From the NCBI RefSeq assembly GCF_042647165.1, contig NZ_JBHRUV010000031.1: a DNA stretch of 64,000 nt. One strand, written 5' to 3'. The notes below the pieces were generated by a model. It made no database searches, was not told the origin of the DNA, and worked only from the letters and a program-made list of their open reading frames with translations. Position numbers and translations under genes: made by a program. The DNA comes from Camelimonas abortus (lineage in GTDB: Bacteria; Pseudomonadota; Alphaproteobacteria; Rhizobiales; Beijerinckiaceae). Position 1 is the first letter of the stretch. Every line of letters starts with the position of its first letter. Below are positions 47,853 through 56,686 of this stretch, in pieces.

Positions 47853-48284
47853 TTACAGTAACCCAAGCCCGGCCAGTTCGCGTTTCATTTCTTCCGGCAT
47901 GTCGCCGGTCTCCGCCGCCGCGGCCATGTCCTCCGGCGCGTCCCTGTCCTCGAGATAGCGCCAGCCCTGGAAGGCGCGATGGCGGCGCGGCCGCACCGGA
48001 ATCACCTCCGGCTCCAGCATGACGCGCACCCGGCCCACGCCCTCGCCGTCGGTGAAGGGCTCGAAGCCGGCGATCCGCTGGCGGCAGGCGATGTGGCCGC
48101 GGATGACCCAGTAGAGCGAGCCGCCGGCGAGCTCGTCGCGTCGCTTCGGCATCATGCGGGTGGTGGCGTACGGCCGGCGGTCGGCGCCGCTGGCCCGCGC
48201 CATCCTTTCGTTCTGCGCGATCCACGCCCGCAGGTCGTCGATGGAATCGCAGCCGACGCAGAGCTTGATGAGGTTGAGAGGCAT
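47853..48284 (-). CDS. DUF1489 family protein
   Basis: A 143-residue protein starting MPLNLIKLCVGCDSIDDL, the signature opening of DUF1489. Later segments include TTRMMPKRRDEL and GGSLYWVIRGHIACRQRI. The function is unknown; some members are suggested to be RNA-binding, but nothing here proves that. GGGGGAAAG precedes the ATG. Confidence 0.88.
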   Translation of the reverse strand: MPLNLIKLCVGCDSIDDLRAWIAQNERMARASGADRRPYATTRMMPKRRDELAGGSLYWVIRGHIACRQRIAGFEPFTDGEGVGRVRVMLEPEVIPVRPRRHRAFQGWRYLEDRDAPEDMAAAAETGDMPEEMKRELAGLGLL

Positions 48285-48392
48285 CGCTTTCCCCCTGGGG
48301 CGGGCCAGGCGCGGCGGCGCGGCCAGCGCCCTGTCGCATGGCGCGGCGCGCGCCGCAGCGGAACCGGCCGCGGCGACGCGCCGTCCTCCGTA

Positions 48393-48854
48393 TTACTCGC
48401 CGATGAGCCTGCAGGCGATGTTCACCGGCGCCCTGGCCGCCTTGCGCAGGGGACCGTCGTATATGCCGCACTCCAGGATGTTGTCCGGGCCGCTGCGCCG
48501 GGCGGAGTAGACGTTGACCAGCACCTGGACGTCGCCCTTCACCCAGCGCAGGCGGTCGCGGCGCAGGTTGAGGTTGACCCTGACCAGCCGCGTGTCGCCC
48601 TCAACGGTCACCGTGCCGTCGCCGAGCTGGATCTGGCCCTCACCTGTCATGCGCCGCGGCGCGCCCGGCGCAGGATCGCCGGCGCACCAGGCGGCGATGA
48701 CCACGCCTTCATGCAGTTTCGCCAGCTTCTGCGCCGCCACCGGCGACATCGAGAGGGCGACGGTGAAACCGTCGGGCAGGTCTTCCGCCGTCGCGGTCGC
48801 CGCCCCGGCCAGCAGGACGAGGCCGGACGCCAGCGCTGCAGCCATCCGTTTCAT
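48393..48854 (-). CDS. Secreted hypothetical protein (153 aa)
   Basis: A signal peptide covers about residues 1-23 (LASGLVLLAGAATATA). The mature domain has three cysteines (AAWCAGDP, LECGIYD, NIACRLIGE) and a repeated beta-strand-like pattern (GQIQLGDGTVTVEGDTRLVR). I do not recognise the family. GGAGAG is about eight bases before the ATG. The gene lies 108 bases upstream of the DUF1489 gene on the same strand. Confidence 0.72.
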   Translation of the reverse strand: MKRMAAALASGLVLLAGAATATAEDLPDGFTVALSMSPVAAQKLAKLHEGVVIAAWCAGDPAPGAPRRMTGEGQIQLGDGTVTVEGDTRLVRVNLNLRRDRLRWVKGDVQVLVNVYSARRSGPDNILECGIYDGPLRKAARAPVNIACRLIGE

Positions 48855-49191
48855 GTGGCGCTCTCTCCATGGTTTCGTCTGGCGCCGCCGCGCCCTGCGC
48901 GCAGCGCCGGGCGACGGCGCATGCGACGGCAGGCGCGACGCGCTTTTCCGGCGCGCCCGGCCGCCAGCCGCCCCGTCATGCCCTGGCCCGTTCCGGACGT
49001 CCATGGCGAGACGCCCATGGCGGGGCCGCGGGCGGGAAAAACCGCCCGCAGCCCGCGGACCATCCGGCGCGCCTGTCCCGCGCTCCAGGGCCGCCGGCCG
49101 CCATGCGCCCGGCCGGGCTCTCCGGCGGGACCCGCCCCGCGCCGCCGCCGCGCGGCCCGGCATGGCCGCGGCGACGCAGGAGCGCGCCGGC
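48855..49191. other. 337-bp GC-rich gap
   Basis: It lies between the secreted hypothetical gene and the 3' end of mccA. Only Arg/Pro/Ala-rich frames cross it. No terminator or gene is recognised. Confidence 0.5.
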
Positions 49192-51225
49192 TCACGCCTG
49201 CGGCGTCACCACCGCCACCACCGCGCCTTCCTCCACCTGCTGGCCAGGCGCGACGCGCAGCTCCGCCACCACGCCCGCCACGGGCGCCGCCAGCGGATGC
49301 TCCATCTTCATCGCCTCCACCACCGCGAGGCGCTGGCCGCGCGTCACCGCCGCGCCCGCCTCCACGTAAACGGCGGTGACCTTGCCGTGCATGGGCGACG
49401 TCACCACGCCGCCGGAATCGTCCATGTGGTCGAGATCGACGGTGAACGGATCAAACGGCGCCACCACGGTCTGCCGGCCGCCGGCCACCGCCAGCTGCTG
49501 GGCGCCGGCGCGCACGCTCACCACGCCGTTGCGGAACTCCGTGCGGTCGCCCGCGCGGACCGTCACGTCCGCCTCGTCCGCCACGGCCTCGCCGACGCGG
49601 GCGCGGAGGCGCCCGTCGCGCCACTCCAGCGTCGCGTCCACGCGCACGCCGTCGGCCACCAGCTGCTGGCGCGCCGTGCGCGTTCCCAGCAGCTGGAACC
49701 CGGGCTTCGCCCGCGCCAGCGCGTCCCACGGGTCGCGCCAGCCGCCGGGCGCGTCCGCGTCCGCCGCCGGCAGGTTCAGCGCCAGCGCCGCGGCGGCGGT
49801 CGCCGCCCCGTCCGGGGCCGGGGTCTCGCCGGCCGCGCCCACGCCCAGTTCCGCCATGTGGGCGTCGATATAGCCGGTGTCGAAGCGCCCGGCGCGGAAG
49901 TCCGGCGCCTCCAGCAGGCGGCGCAGGAAGCTGGCGTTGGTCTGCGGGCCGGCCACGCGCGTCGCCGCCAGCGCCGCCGCCAGCCTTTCCAGCGCCGCGG
50001 CGCGGTCCGGGCCGTGGGCGATGATCTTGGCGATCATCGGATCATACCAGGCGGTGACCTCGTCGCCTTCCGCCACGCCGCTGTCCACCCGCACGCCCTC
50101 GCCGGCGGGCAGCTCAAGGAGGCGGATGCGCCCGGTGGAGGGCAGGAAGCCGCGGGCCGGGTCCTCGGCGTAAAGGCGCGCCTCCACCGCGTGGCCGCTG
50201 ATGGCCAGATCCTGCTGGGTGAACGGCAGCGGCTCGCCGGCCGCCACGCGAAACTGCAGCGCCACCAGATCCAGCCCGGTCACCGCCTCGGTCACAGGAT
50301 GCTCCACCTGCAGGCGGGTGTTCATCTCCATGAACCAGAAACGGTCCGGCCGCAGGCCGTCGCGGCCGTCGGCGATGAACTCCACCGTGCCGGCGCCCAC
50401 ATAGCCGACGGCCCGCGCCGCCTCCACCGCCGCCGCGCCCATGGCGGCGCGCATCTCCGCCGTCATGCCCGGCGCCGGCGCCTCCTCGATCACCTTCTGG
50501 TGGCGGCGCTGCAGCGAGCAGTCACGCTCGAACAGGTGCACCACATGGCCGTGAGCGTCCGCGAACACCTGGATCTCGATGTGGCGCGGCGCGCGCACGT
50601 ATTTCTCCACCAGCACGCGCGGATCGCCGAAAGCCGCGACGGCCTCGCGCCGGGCGCTCTCCAGGGCGGGGATGAAGTCTTCCGGCGCGTCCACCCGGCG
50701 CATGCCCTTGCCGCCGCCGCCCGCCACCGCCTTGACCAGCACCGGATAGCCGATGGCGTCCGCCTCCGCCTTCAGCAGCTCCGGCTCCTGGCGGTCGCCG
50801 TGATAGCCGGGCGTCACCGGCACGCCGGCGCGGGCCGCAAGCTCCCTGGCGGCGTCCTTCAGGCCCATGGCGCGCATGGCCGCCGGCGGCGGGCCGATGA
50901 AGGCGATCCCGGCGGCGGCGCAGGCCTCGGCGAATTCCGGCCGTTCGGACAGGAAGCCGTAGCCGGGGTGGATGCAGGCGGCGCCGGCGCTGCGGGCGGC
51001 GGCGACGATGCGGTCGATGTCGAGATAGCTCTGCGCCGCCGGCGCGGGGCCGATGGCCACGGCCTCGTCCGCCATGCGCACGAAGGGGGCGTCGCGGTCG
51101 GCCTCGGAGTAAACCGCGATCACCCGCATTCCCAGCGCGCGGGCCGTGCGCATGACGCGGCAGGCGATTTCACCGCGATTGGCGACAAGAACGCTCTCGA
51201 ACACGCTGGCCTCCCGCATGGTCAT
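49192..51225 (-). CDS. mccA: Methylcrotonyl-CoA carboxylase-type biotin-carboxylase subunit
   Basis: A 677-residue acyl-CoA carboxylase alpha subunit. Biotin carboxylase/ATP-grasp domain is residues 1-450 (VLVANRGEIACRVMRTARAL and KAVAGGGGKGMR). The C-terminal biotinyl domain has the biotin lysine at residue 640 in VEAMKMEHPL. It carboxylates 3-methylcrotonyl-CoA in leucine breakdown in close relatives; propionyl- or geranyl-CoA preference cannot be excluded. Its beta partner lies apart at 56687. Confidence 0.85.
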   Translation of the reverse strand: MTMREASVFESVLVANRGEIACRVMRTARALGMRVIAVYSEADRDAPFVRMADEAVAIGPAPAAQSYLDIDRIVAAARSAGAACIHPGYGFLSERPEFAEACAAAGIAFIGPPPAAMRAMGLKDAARELAARAGVPVTPGYHGDRQEPELLKAEADAIGYPVLVKAVAGGGGKGMRRVDAPEDFIPALESARREAVAAFGDPRVLVEKYVRAPRHIEIQVFADAHGHVVHLFERDCSLQRRHQKVIEEAPAPGMTAEMRAAMGAAAVEAARAVGYVGAGTVEFIADGRDGLRPDRFWFMEMNTRLQVEHPVTEAVTGLDLVALQFRVAAGEPLPFTQQDLAISGHAVEARLYAEDPARGFLPSTGRIRLLELPAGEGVRVDSGVAEGDEVTAWYDPMIAKIIAHGPDRAAALERLAAALAATRVAGPQTNASFLRRLLEAPDFRAGRFDTGYIDAHMAELGVGAAGETPAPDGAATAAAALALNLPAADADAPGGWRDPWDALARAKPGFQLLGTRTARQQLVADGVRVDATLEWRDGRLRARVGEAVADEADVTVRAGDRTEFRNGVVSVRAGAQQLAVAGGRQTVVAPFDPFTVDLDHMDDSGGVVTSPMHGKVTAVYVEAGAAVTRGQRLAVVEAMKMEHPLAAPVAGVVAELRVAPGQQVEEGAVVAVVTPQA

Positions 51226-51294
51226 TGCCCGGAATCGTCCGGGTTTTCGCAGGACAGTACCACACGGTACCGGACGCGCCAGGCGCCGTCCGGA

Positions 51295-52029
51295 TCAGAA
51301 CAGCGCCAGCAGCGCCGGCAGCAGCGCCGCGGTGAGCAGGCCGTTGAGCGCCATGGCCATGCCGGCGAAGGCGCCCGCCACCTCGCTGCTCTGGAAGGCG
51401 CGCGCCGTGCCGATGCCGTGGGCGGCGACGCCGATGGCGAAGCCCCGCGCCGCCGGATCGCGCACCTTCATCAGGTTGAACAGCGGCGTGGCGATGATGG
51501 CGCCGGCGACGCCGGTGCCCACCGTGGCCACCATGGCCAGCGCCGGCACGCCGCCGATGATGTCCGCCACCGCCATGGAGATGGGCGCCGTCACTGACTT
51601 GGGCGCCAGCGACAGCAGCAGCGACTCGCGCACGCCGAGGAGATGGGCCACGCCCACCACGGAGACGATGGCCGCCAGCGAGCCGCAGGCCAGCGACACG
51701 GCGATGGGCAGCAGCGCCCGCTTCACCAGGGCGATGTTCTCCACCAGCGGAATGGCCAGCGCCACCGTCGCCGGACCGAGCAGGAAGCTGATGAGCTGCG
51801 CGCCGCGGTAATACTCCTCGTATGGCGTGCCGGTGAGCTCCAGCAGCAGGCCGGTGATCGCCACCGAAACCAGCACCGGATTGGCGAGGGGGTGGCCGTT
51901 CACCCGCCGGCCGATCCAGCTGGCGATGACGAAGGCGCCCACCGTCGCCAGCGTCCAGGTGAGCGGCGCGTGCTGCGCCCATGCGAGAAAGGCGTCGAGA
52001 CGCCCGCTGAAGCTGGCCGCGCCGTTCAT
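51295..52029 (-). CDS. lrgB: LrgB family membrane protein
   Basis: A 244-residue multi-pass inner-membrane protein of the LrgB/CidB family. Characteristic segments are SFLLGPATVALAIPL near residue 96 and LAPKSVTAPISMAVA near residue 153, plus GVAAHGIGTARAF. The family is associated with control of cell lysis or with export of small metabolites. The ATG overlaps the lrgA stop in ATGA, so the pair is translationally coupled. Confidence 0.9.
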   Translation of the reverse strand: MNGAASFSGRLDAFLAWAQHAPLTWTLATVGAFVIASWIGRRVNGHPLANPVLVSVAITGLLLELTGTPYEEYYRGAQLISFLLGPATVALAIPLVENIALVKRALLPIAVSLACGSLAAIVSVVGVAHLLGVRESLLLSLAPKSVTAPISMAVADIIGGVPALAMVATVGTGVAGAIIATPLFNLMKVRDPAARGFAIGVAAHGIGTARAFQSSEVAGAFAGMAMALNGLLTAALLPALLALF

Positions 52030-52415
52030 TGCGCGCCCTCCCCGCCGCCCCCCGCCCGGCGCCGCGCCTGCCAGCGCGCCGCAAGCGCATAGGTCCATGC
52101 GGTGACCGCCAGGGTGATCACCAGCGAAACGGCGAGGGCGGCGAGAATGGCCGCGGACCTGTCCGCCACCACCGGGCCGAGGCTGATGACGCCGACGCCC
52201 GCCGGCACGAACAGCAGCGACAGCACGCCAATGAGGCCGCGGCTGGCCTGGACGACCGGCTCCGGCGGCCGGCCGCCGCGCAGCAGCAGGATGGCGGCCA
52301 TCAGCGCCATGCCGGTGACCGGCCCCGGCACGGGCAGCGCCAGCAGCCGCGAAACCGCCTCTCCGGCGAGCTGGCAGAGGAGGAGGCCGGCGAGACCCAT
52401 GAGAACGTTTGACAT
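52026..52415 (-). CDS. lrgA: CidA/LrgA family holin-like protein
   Basis: A 129-residue membrane protein with four hydrophobic segments, including GLLLCQLAGEAVSRLLALPV and the conserved VPGPVTGMALM near residue 29. It is shared with lrgB as a two-gene unit. Holin-like activity is known for the family but not shown here. Confidence 0.88.
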   Translation of the reverse strand: MSNVLMGLAGLLLCQLAGEAVSRLLALPVPGPVTGMALMAAILLLRGGRPPEPVVQASRGLIGVLSLLFVPAGVGVISLGPVVADRSAAILAALAVSLVITLAVTAWTYALAARWQARRRAGGGGEGAQ

Positions 52416-52890
52416 GTCGGCTCCGGAATACGCGTCGCCGCCCCGCCCCCGGCCGTCCCGGCGGAGCCGGGCGCAGGGGGATCGCGGACGTTGTCGCGGA
52501 TGTGGTCATGAACCACGATTGCGGCGAATCATGACCGGACGAGAGGACGGCGCCGGCGCACGCGGCGCAAGGCCGCCGCCGCGGCGGGGCGGGCGCCTCC
52601 CGCCCGTTTCGCGGTCATGGCGCCGGCGCGCCGCGCAGCGCCCGTTGACGGCCCCGGCGGGAGCCCGGCGGCTGGCCGGCGCACGCGCCTGTTGGCCCGG
52701 ACCGCCGCGTGGGGTATGAACGGACATTGGAAACGCACTGGCGGCCAGGAGATCCGGCTGGACCAGCCGCTGCTCCGGGCCGGGAGCGCCGCGACGGGGC
52801 GGCGTCACCGGCGGCGGACGGCGAAACCGACGGCGGGCCGCAGGGACGGGGCGGTCACGGCGAACCGAACGCGAAACCTGGCAGGCCTCC
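52416..52890. other. 475-bp divergent gap between lrgA and exoD
   Basis: Both promoters must lie here. It is GC-rich, with only Arg/Pro-rich frames. No regulatory motif is confidently recognised. Confidence 0.45.
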
Positions 52891-53496
52891 TTGGTGAACA
52901 CGCACCGCACCTCCGACGTCCTGATCAAGCTCGCCGGCGGCACGAGCGAGCGCGTCTCCGTCGGCGAAATCGTCGCCTCGCTGCATCACCAGGCGTTCGC
53001 GCTGCTGGTGGTGGTGCTGGGTCTGCCCAACTGCCTGCCGATGCCGCCGCCGATTCCCCTGATCTCCGGCCTGCTGCTCGGCTTTGTGGCGGCGCAGATC
53101 GCGCTTGGCATGCATACGCCGTGGCTGCCGAAGGCGCTGCTGCGCAGGACGGTGGCGCGCGCCGACGTGGCCCGCGCCGTGGCGCGCGCCCTGCCGGCGG
53201 TGTACCGGCTGGAGCGGATTTCGCGCATGCGCCTCGCCTATTTCAACCGGCCGTGGGGCATGCGCATCACCGGGCTGGCGCTGTTTCTGATCGCCGCAGG
53301 CCTGCTGGTGGCGCCGCCGTTCATCGGCCAGATCCCGCTGGGTTTCGCCGCCTGTCTGGTCGGGCTCGGGCTGGTGGAGCGCGACGGGGTGATGGCGTTC
53401 AGCGGCTTCACCTTCGGTGCCATCGGCATCGCGCTGAGCCTGAGCTTCGTGGCGGCGATCGTCGGCGGCGTCGCCTCGCTGTTCGGCCTGCGGTGA
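52891..53496 (+). CDS. exoD: ExoD family membrane protein
   Basis: A 201-residue inner-membrane protein of the ExoD (exopolysaccharide synthesis) family. The motif LPNCLPMPPPIPLISGLLLG near residue 46 and the four to five hydrophobic segments are typical. In Sinorhizobium, exoD is linked to exopolysaccharide production and alkaline tolerance. The start is a TTG-GTG pair at 52891/52894; GTG 52894 is equally likely. Confidence 0.87.
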   Translation: MVNTHRTSDVLIKLAGGTSERVSVGEIVASLHHQAFALLVVVLGLPNCLPMPPPIPLISGLLLGFVAAQIALGMHTPWLPKALLRRTVARADVARAVARALPAVYRLERISRMRLAYFNRPWGMRITGLALFLIAAGLLVAPPFIGQIPLGFAACLVGLGLVERDGVMAFSGFTFGAIGIALSLSFVAAIVGGVASLFGLR

Positions 53497-53550
53497 GCCT
53501 GCCCCGCGACCGGAGCGCGGCCGGCGCGGCGCGGCGCGACGGGCGCGCCC

Positions 53551-54300
53551 TCAGCGCCCGGGAACGGGATCCGGCTCCAGCAGCCGCAGGCCGCGCATGC
53601 TGGCGTGGCCGTTGCGGCCGATGATGACATGGTCATGCACCGTGATGCCCAGCGGCGCGGCGACGCGCATGATCTCGCGCGTCATGCGGATGTCCGCCGC
53701 CGATGGCGCCGGATCGCCCGACGGATGATTGTGCACCAGGATGATGGCCGACGCCGACAGCTCCAGCGCCCGTTTCACCACCTCCCGCGGATAGACCGGC
53801 GTGTGGTCCACGGTGCCGCGCTGCTGCTCCTCGTCGGCGATCACGCCGTTGCGCCGGTCCAGAAACAGCGCCCGGAAATGCTCGCGGTCGGCGAAGGCGA
53901 GAATGGTGCGGCAGTATTCCAGCAGCTGCGACCATGAGGCGACCGTCCGGCGCTTCATCACCGCGCCGCGCGCCAGCCGCGCCCCGGCGGCGGCGACGAT
54001 CTTCAGGTCGAGCGCCACCTGGCCGGTCACCCCCTCCACCTCCTCCAGCAGCCGCGGCGGCGCGGCGATGACCTCGGCGAAGGAGCCGAAACGGGCGATG
54101 AGCGCCTTGGCCAGCGGCTTCACGTCGCGCCGCGGTATCGAGCGGAACAGCACCAGCTCCAGCAGTTCGTAATCCGGCAGCGCCTCCGGCCCGGCGTCGC
54201 GAAACCGCGCCCGCAGCCGTTCGCGGTGACCGGCGTGATGCGGCGCCTGCGGCGCCGGCCGCTTGCCCGGCATGGCCCCCTCCCCGTCGCCGTCACTCAT
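53551..54300 (-). CDS. radC: RadC/JAB-domain protein
   Basis: A 249-residue RadC homologue. An N-terminal helix-hairpin region (YELLELVLFRSIPRRD) is followed by the JAB/JAMM metalloprotease-like domain with HNHPSGDPAPSAAD near residue 197, so the metal ligands are intact. Biochemical function remains unclear despite the DNA-repair name. It lies 289 bases downstream of map on the same strand, a common Hyphomicrobiales pairing. Confidence 0.93.
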   Translation of the reverse strand: MSDGDGEGAMPGKRPAPQAPHHAGHRERLRARFRDAGPEALPDYELLELVLFRSIPRRDVKPLAKALIARFGSFAEVIAAPPRLLEEVEGVTGQVALDLKIVAAAGARLARGAVMKRRTVASWSQLLEYCRTILAFADREHFRALFLDRRNGVIADEEQQRGTVDHTPVYPREVVKRALELSASAIILVHNHPSGDPAPSAADIRMTREIMRVAAPLGITVHDHVIIGRNGHASMRGLRLLEPDPVPGR

Positions 54301-54532
54301 GGAGCGGGGCCGCGCGCCCGCCCCTTACAGGAAAACCTGTCCGGCGGCGACGAAAAATGGCCAGGACGCATGCTGACTGCGACCAGGGACAGGCAAAATC
54401 ATCGCCGCGCGATGCAGTTTTATACAATATCTGACGCAATGATCCCGTACGCGCAAATATTTTGCGCGCACCCCCGCGCCCGGCGACAGCCTCCTGCTTG
54501 GCCGCCCGCGACGACGACTGCGCCCGCGCATG

Positions 54533-54564
54533 AAAACGGCCCGGTCCTGACCAGAACCGGGCCG
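54533..54564 (-). terminator. Intrinsic terminator of map
   Basis: On the minus strand CGGCCCGGT pairs with ACCGGGCCG over ten bases and is followed by TTTTC, 26 bases after the map stop. It separates map from radC. Confidence 0.8.
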
Positions 54565-54589
54565 CAGCCTGTCGCCGGAAGGGCGTGGC

Positions 54590-55393
54590 TCAGCGCACCG
54601 TCACCGGGGGCTTGTCCAGCCCGGCCGGCGAGGCGGTGAAGACCTCCACGCCGGTTTCGGTGACTCCCACCGAATGCTCGAACTGGGCCGAAAGCGAGCG
54701 GTCGCGCGTCACCGCCGTCCAGCCGTCGGAGAGGATCTTCACCCCCGGCTTGCCGAGATTGATCATCGGCTCGATGGTGAAAAACATGCCGGGCTTCAGC
54801 TCCGGCCCCTCGCCCGGGCGGCCGAAGTGCAGGATCGAGGGATTGTCGTGGAACACCCGGCCGAGACCGTGGCCGCAGAAGTCGGTCACCACCGAGCAGC
54901 GCTCGGATTCGGCGTAGCTCTGGATGGCGTGGCCGATGTCGCCGGTGGTGGCGCCGGGCTTCACCGCGGCGACGCCGCGCTGCAGGCATTCATAGGTGAT
55001 GTCGATGAGGCGCGCCGCCTTGCGCGGGATTTCGCCCACCGCATACATGCGGCTGCTGTCGCCGTGCCAGCCGTCGACGATCACGGTCACGTCGATGTTG
55101 ACGATGTCGCCCTCGCGCAGCGGCTTGTCGCTGGGCATCCCGTGGCAGACGACGTGATTGATGGAGGTGCAGCAGGAAAAGCCGAAGCCGCGATAGTTGA
55201 GCTGCGCCGGATAGCCGCCGCGCTCCAGGCCATAGTCGCGCACCCACTGGTCGATCTGCAGCGTGGTGACGCCCGGCCGGACCCGGTCCACGAGCATGTC
55301 GAGGATTTCGGCCGCCAGCCGGCCGGCCTTGCGCATGCCCTCGAAATCCGCCGGTTCGTGCAGTCTGATCTGATCCGTCCGCCGCCTCGCCAC
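54590..55393 (-). CDS. map: Type I methionine aminopeptidase
   Basis: Removes the N-terminal methionine from nascent proteins; 267 aa. Metal ligands are in NIDVTVIVDGWHGDSSRMY (two Asp), CGHGLGRVFHDNP (His), FTIEPM (Glu) and FEHSVGVTE (Glu). The GTG start at 55393 is chosen because AAAGGA is well placed and homology begins there; the long upstream frame is spurious. It is divergent from the FkbM methyltransferase gene. Confidence 0.96.
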   Translation of the reverse strand: MARRRTDQIRLHEPADFEGMRKAGRLAAEILDMLVDRVRPGVTTLQIDQWVRDYGLERGGYPAQLNYRGFGFSCCTSINHVVCHGMPSDKPLREGDIVNIDVTVIVDGWHGDSSRMYAVGEIPRKAARLIDITYECLQRGVAAVKPGATTGDIGHAIQSYAESERCSVVTDFCGHGLGRVFHDNPSILHFGRPGEGPELKPGMFFTIEPMINLGKPGVKILSDGWTAVTRDRSLSAQFEHSVGVTETGVEVFTASPAGLDKPPVTVR

Positions 55394-55576
55394 CTGCGCG
55401 TCCTTTCCAGTTTGCTTCGCCCGGCGCCCTGTCCGCCGCTGCGGCCGCCCGCCCGGATTGCACCCCGCGGGCCGGCGCGTCAAGCCGGCGGCTGGCCGCG
55501 CCCTGCGCCCCGCCGCGCGCCCGCGGTTTTGCGCCCGGCCGCGGAGCGGTGTATGCAGCCGCGTCGCAACAGCCCG

Positions 55577-56461
55577 ATGGCGGAGAACATGTCTCACCCC
55601 GCGTCCGACGCCAGCCACGACGCCGAAGCAGCCTGGGGCGCCCACGCGCCAGGCCCCCTGGTGCGCGCCATTCTCGGCCTCACCAGGGCGATGCCGGACA
55701 ACTGGCCGGGCCGGCGCGCGGCGCTGGCGCTGCGGCGGGTGGCCATCCGCGCGCTGCGCGGCGCGCCGGTGGACGTGGAGGCGCTGGGAGCGCGCATGCG
55801 TCTGTATCCCTATCGCAACGTGTGCGAAAAGAAGGTGCTGTTCACGCCGCAATATTTCGACCCCGGCGAGCTGGCCGTCCTCGCCGCCCATGTGGCGCAG
55901 GCGCGCGCGCGCGGCGAGAGCTTCCAGTTCATCGACATCGGCGCGAACATCGGAGCCTATTCGGTGTTCGTGGCGGCGAAGGCCGGCCCGGACGCGCGCA
56001 TCCTGGCCATTGAGCCCCAGCCGGACATCTTCGAACGGCTGACCTTCAACATCCGCCAGTGCCCCTCGCCGACGGTGAAGGCCATCGCCTGCGCCGTGGC
56101 GGACAAGTCCGGCGAGCTGACGCTGTTCCTCGATCCGGCCAACAGCGGCGAGTCGAGTCTGCGGGTGCTGCCTTCGGGCGGGGCGCGCAGCATCCGCGTG
56201 CCGGCCACGCCCCTGCTGCAGCTGCTGCAGGACGAGGGCTTCACCCGGGTCAACGCCATGAAGCTCGACGTGGAGGGCGCGGAGGACATCATTCTGGAGC
56301 CGTTCCTGCGCGAGGCGCGCGACAGCCTGCTGCCGGACCTGATCGTGATGGAGGACGGCTCCAGCCGCTGGCAGGTGGACCTGCCCTCGCTGGTGCGCGC
56401 CCGCGGCTACCGCCTGAAGCTGCGCACGCGGCTGAACTTCGTGTTCGAACGCGCCGGCTGA
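55577..56461 (+). CDS. FkbM family methyltransferase
   Basis: An approximately 294-residue S-adenosylmethionine-dependent methyltransferase. The SAM-binding motif I is FIDIGANIGAYSVFVA near residue 117, and VNAMKLDVEGAED near residue 227 is the FkbM C-terminal block. Substrate (sugar, lipid or small molecule) is unknown. The start is uncertain: ATGs at 55553, 55577 and 55589 are in frame and the first 35 residues are not conserved. Confidence 0.87.
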   Translation: MAENMSHPASDASHDAEAAWGAHAPGPLVRAILGLTRAMPDNWPGRRAALALRRVAIRALRGAPVDVEALGARMRLYPYRNVCEKKVLFTPQYFDPGELAVLAAHVAQARARGESFQFIDIGANIGAYSVFVAAKAGPDARILAIEPQPDIFERLTFNIRQCPSPTVKAIACAVADKSGELTLFLDPANSGESSLRVLPSGGARSIRVPATPLLQLLQDEGFTRVNAMKLDVEGAEDIILEPFLREARDSLLPDLIVMEDGSSRWQVDLPSLVRARGYRLKLRTRLNFVFERAG

Positions 56462-56686
56462 CCGGACGGTTCGCCGGCGGCGGCGCGCCTGCGCCCCCGC
56501 GACGGTCAGGGCCTGCGCGCGCGTCGCAGGAGCGCCAGGCCAGTCCGGGGCATGACGGCGACTGGCCCGCCGGGAGAAAGGGCGCGCCCGCGTAAGCCTC
56601 TCCGCCGCGGCGCCCAGGATGCGCCCGCAGGGGCCGCCGCGCACGGCGCCGGGACCACGTCCCGCCAGCCGCCCCGGGGGCCTTCC

